A stretch of DNA of 64,000 nucleotides from Trileptium ribeirensis (taxonomy: Eukaryota > Nematoda > Enoplea > Enoplida > Thoracostomopsidae), in NCBI GenBank assembly GCA_030248225.1, contig JASANE010003666.1, positions 1-64,000 of the forward strand, written 5' to 3'. This document shows, in pieces, positions 61,553-64,000 of this stretch. A program made the translations under genes and the position numbers. Each line of letters begins with the position of its first letter. The first letter of the stretch is position 1. Under the pieces are notes generated by a model. It did no database searches. It was given only the letters and a program-made list of their open reading frames with translations, and was not told where the DNA came from.

Positions 61553-62100
61553 AAGCTGCATGGTGTAACTTCTTAACACCATTTCCATGCGACCCCGGCT
61601 ATCACAGCGTGGACCCTAAATTTTTTCAAATTATTAACGTTTGTCATGCAGACACAAGAAGCTATGGAGCTTCGAAAGATGTGTTCAGGACCCCGCCGTG
61701 TCTAGTATATATTTGGTATTACGGAATCCCGACCTCACTTAGAAGTTTGACACGACGTTGAAAGAGTAGGTTTATGTGTGAGAACGGGACGCAGCTGCAT
61801 GGCGCAACTTGCTATCACCATACCAATACGACCCCGGCTATCATAACCTCACGGGTGGACCACACATTTTCGATTTCGGCCTTTCCCTGGTCAGACCCAT
61901 GAAGCTATGGAGCGTAGCAGGCCGCAGGCGCGATTCACGAAGTGTGTTTGGACCCCGCCCCCATTGGTTGCGCACGTGTCTAGTATATTGGTATGATTGC
62001 TGAGGTTTCCCACAGTTGATGACGCCTGCTCACAGACCATAGTGCCATGTCGATATTCCCTGTCACAATCTCACTCGGAAGTTGTTTGTGTCCGTAGAAC
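61553..62100. repeat. 240-bp direct duplication
   Basis: Landmark agctgcatgg at 61553 and 61793, followed in both by aactt, a caccat block, cgaccccggctatca, gaagctatggagc and ggaccccgcc, then gtgtctagtatat. The copies are diverged, and the second is longer with about 50 bp extra near its end. Confidence 0.7.
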
Positions 62101-64000
62101 AATTTAGCATGAGTATGGTGCGAACGAAATGTGGCGGATGGCTAAATTGAAACTAGTTAGAATTTATCTCTACCATGGCCTCGTACGGCACTAATTTATC
62201 TCTACCTCAGCTACAGGTTTGATCATTGTGGCCCCACAGTGCTCTGACAAGTTCCTGAAAGTTTAAAGCCGGACTTAGTATCTTGCGCGACGAAATTATC
62301 ATGGTTGATTTTTCTTATGTGGGTTTTAATTTGATGTAGTAAAGTAAATTTAATAACTTGGCTATTATTGAAAGTTGTATGAGCGCGTTAGTTTTGCTGG
62401 TTTCAATGTACCCTTTTTCTTTCGTTTTCTTCGATCTTGATATTCGATTAGTATTTGAGACAACCGGCACACGTCAGAGCCAGAACATATAACCGCTACC
62501 AGAAAACGAATATATATTGGACACCGAAGGTTAATTTTCTTTTGAGTTTATTACAAAATATGTACAGATAAGGCATGAAGTAGGTTAGATTATTGATATG
62601 GAGCATTCGACAACTATGGAAAAATGCATGAGGTGGCCAGCAAAGGGTCGGAAGACATGGGATAAATTACGTGAACCAGATAACACCGAAATGGGCACTA
62701 AAACACACGTCGTATCATTAACGGTTAGGATTCCGGCAGATTACTCCCAGCTTTCAATTCCGCAAAGTCATTAATCGGCTATTGTACTCGAGGGTTACAT
62801 TCTGCTGATCTGGTCGAGTTGTGTGTATCAGGCTTCTTCCGGGGAGATTGAAAATTTGAGTACCAAACGAGGGAACAGTATGACTACTGTTCGCTCTGAA
62901 CGCAGCTATGTAGGTCGGACAAGGTTCATGCCAAGATTGGGACGATACAAGAACAAATATTAATAACATATATGTAAACACATAGATAGAATGCATGAGA
63001 ATGAGAGTATATACGATAAAATGTATGGTGCAACCTATGAACGTATAGCATCAGTCGACGAGACTTTTGATAATGTCTCGCTCGCCTATGCGCTTTGCTA
63101 AGACCTAACCTAGCAGGTATTATCGTAGTAATTCAGACACCTAATTTATTCCAAAGTACTATTCCTCTGATACTGGACCGGTAATGTATGAGTTATAATT
63201 CCCTAGTAAGTCCCTTCGTTGCCGGGCAGCTATCTAACTGACACGGTGGGGCACTCCCAATTTAAAGTACCAATTTCACCATGACGACTGAGTAAGACTT
63301 GCTCAATACCACAAATCTAAAATGTTTGACAATTCGAATGTTAATGTTGTGCTCTAGATCGATGCTCATTTCGTGACCAACAACATGGTAAAATCACCTC
63401 GTTAGTTCCATGCGGGCTAGGACGGTGCGACCAGCCAACAGGAAGAAAAGGGAGGAGTAAAATTTTTCTTAGGTGGTAATGATCCAAGAAGGCAACACAT
63501 AAAACGAAAGCTGATGGGTTTACAGGGCAACATGGTTAGGACTGCACCATTCTCGTCTCCGTTTAGTTACTTAACGGAGGATCCGTAGTGATAATCCTCT
63601 TTCGATTTTCTTGCACCCTCGATAAATGGCTCGCTCGTGGCCATCAGTAGGTCTAATATTGTTGTACAAGCGGATGTAAATTGGTTGTTCGCGGGCTCCT
63701 TGAGTAGTACGCTCAGGCCGGTTAAAATTTTCAGGAGCTAAAAAGCATCTATGCATCGACTGAAAGTGTGACCATGGTGTAATGCTAAGGTCGATTCCAG
63801 TCAATCTGATATTTTACTTAGTATATATTGAAATATAAGAACGTCCTAAAATACTTTCATCCCGATTTCGAGCGTCCAAATACGCTTTCGACTTTTTCAG
63901 ATTCTATTGCAATTTTTGACCGGAGCATATCTCCGACCTATAAACTTCACAAAAGATTCACCATTAGCTTAAACGAAATATTAACCTAGGGAAACTTGAT
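62101..64000. other. no gene recognised
   Basis: A 58-codon ATG frame at 62598-62774 (plus, includes KTHVVSLTVRIPADYSQL) and a 77-codon frame at 63571-63804 (minus) lack recognisable domains or splice partners. Nothing else can be supported. Confidence 0.35.

Overview
This is nuclear DNA from a multicellular animal, most likely an A+T-rich invertebrate; I cannot name the species. Genes are split by introns with GT..AG borders, the retroelement is a CR1-like LINE, and most of the window is satellite, tandem repeat and transposon relic. Three host loci can be supported. (1) At the left edge, minus strand, are two exons of the exosome subunit RRP45/EXOSC9 (811-930 and 1505-1599); the gene continues off the left edge and its first exon was not found. 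(2) An F-box/leucine-rich-repeat gene on the minus strand has exon 1 at 30214-30679 and exon 2 at 20813-22293. The splice phases match across a 7.9-kb intron that holds an inserted LINE and a DNA-transposon copy. (3) An unrecognised three-exon gene of 252 codons lies in both arms of a giant inverted repeat. Each copy carries a different inactivating change.

Layout: 1-1.6 kb RRP45 exons; 1.7-8.3 kb a satellite built from 71-bp and 56-bp monomers with higher-order repeats; 9.3-9.9 kb an exact 100-bp tandem array; 10.1-13 kb smaller direct, inverted and foldback repeats; 13.3-17.1 kb a relatively G+C-rich stretch with no recognised gene; 18.4-19.6 kb a hAT-like non-autonomous transposon; 19.9-20.3 kb an 89-bp tandem array; 20.8-30.7 kb the F-box/LRR gene with its loaded intron; 30.8-31.2 kb a 121-bp tandem repeat just upstream of its start codon; 32.2-32.65 kb a second hAT-like copy, cut off at the edge of the palindrome.

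From 32655 to 58512 runs a palindrome of about 26 kb: arms 32655-44432 and 46276-58512 with a spacer of about 1.8 kb. By eye the arms look about 97-99% identical, with indels and private substitutions, so it is an inverted duplication and not a simple hairpin-read artefact. From outside to inside each arm holds the orphan gene, a decayed CR1-like LINE lying head to head with it, a 170-bp tandem repeat, a 2.8-kb Harbinger-like element with TAA target duplications inserted in the terminal repeat of a hAT-like element, and a 383-bp segment that looks unchanged between arms. The right arm runs into a five-copy 344-bp array in which every unit carries the orphan gene's terminal exon. From 59.9 to 64 kb I see only one 240-bp direct duplication and unassigned sequence.
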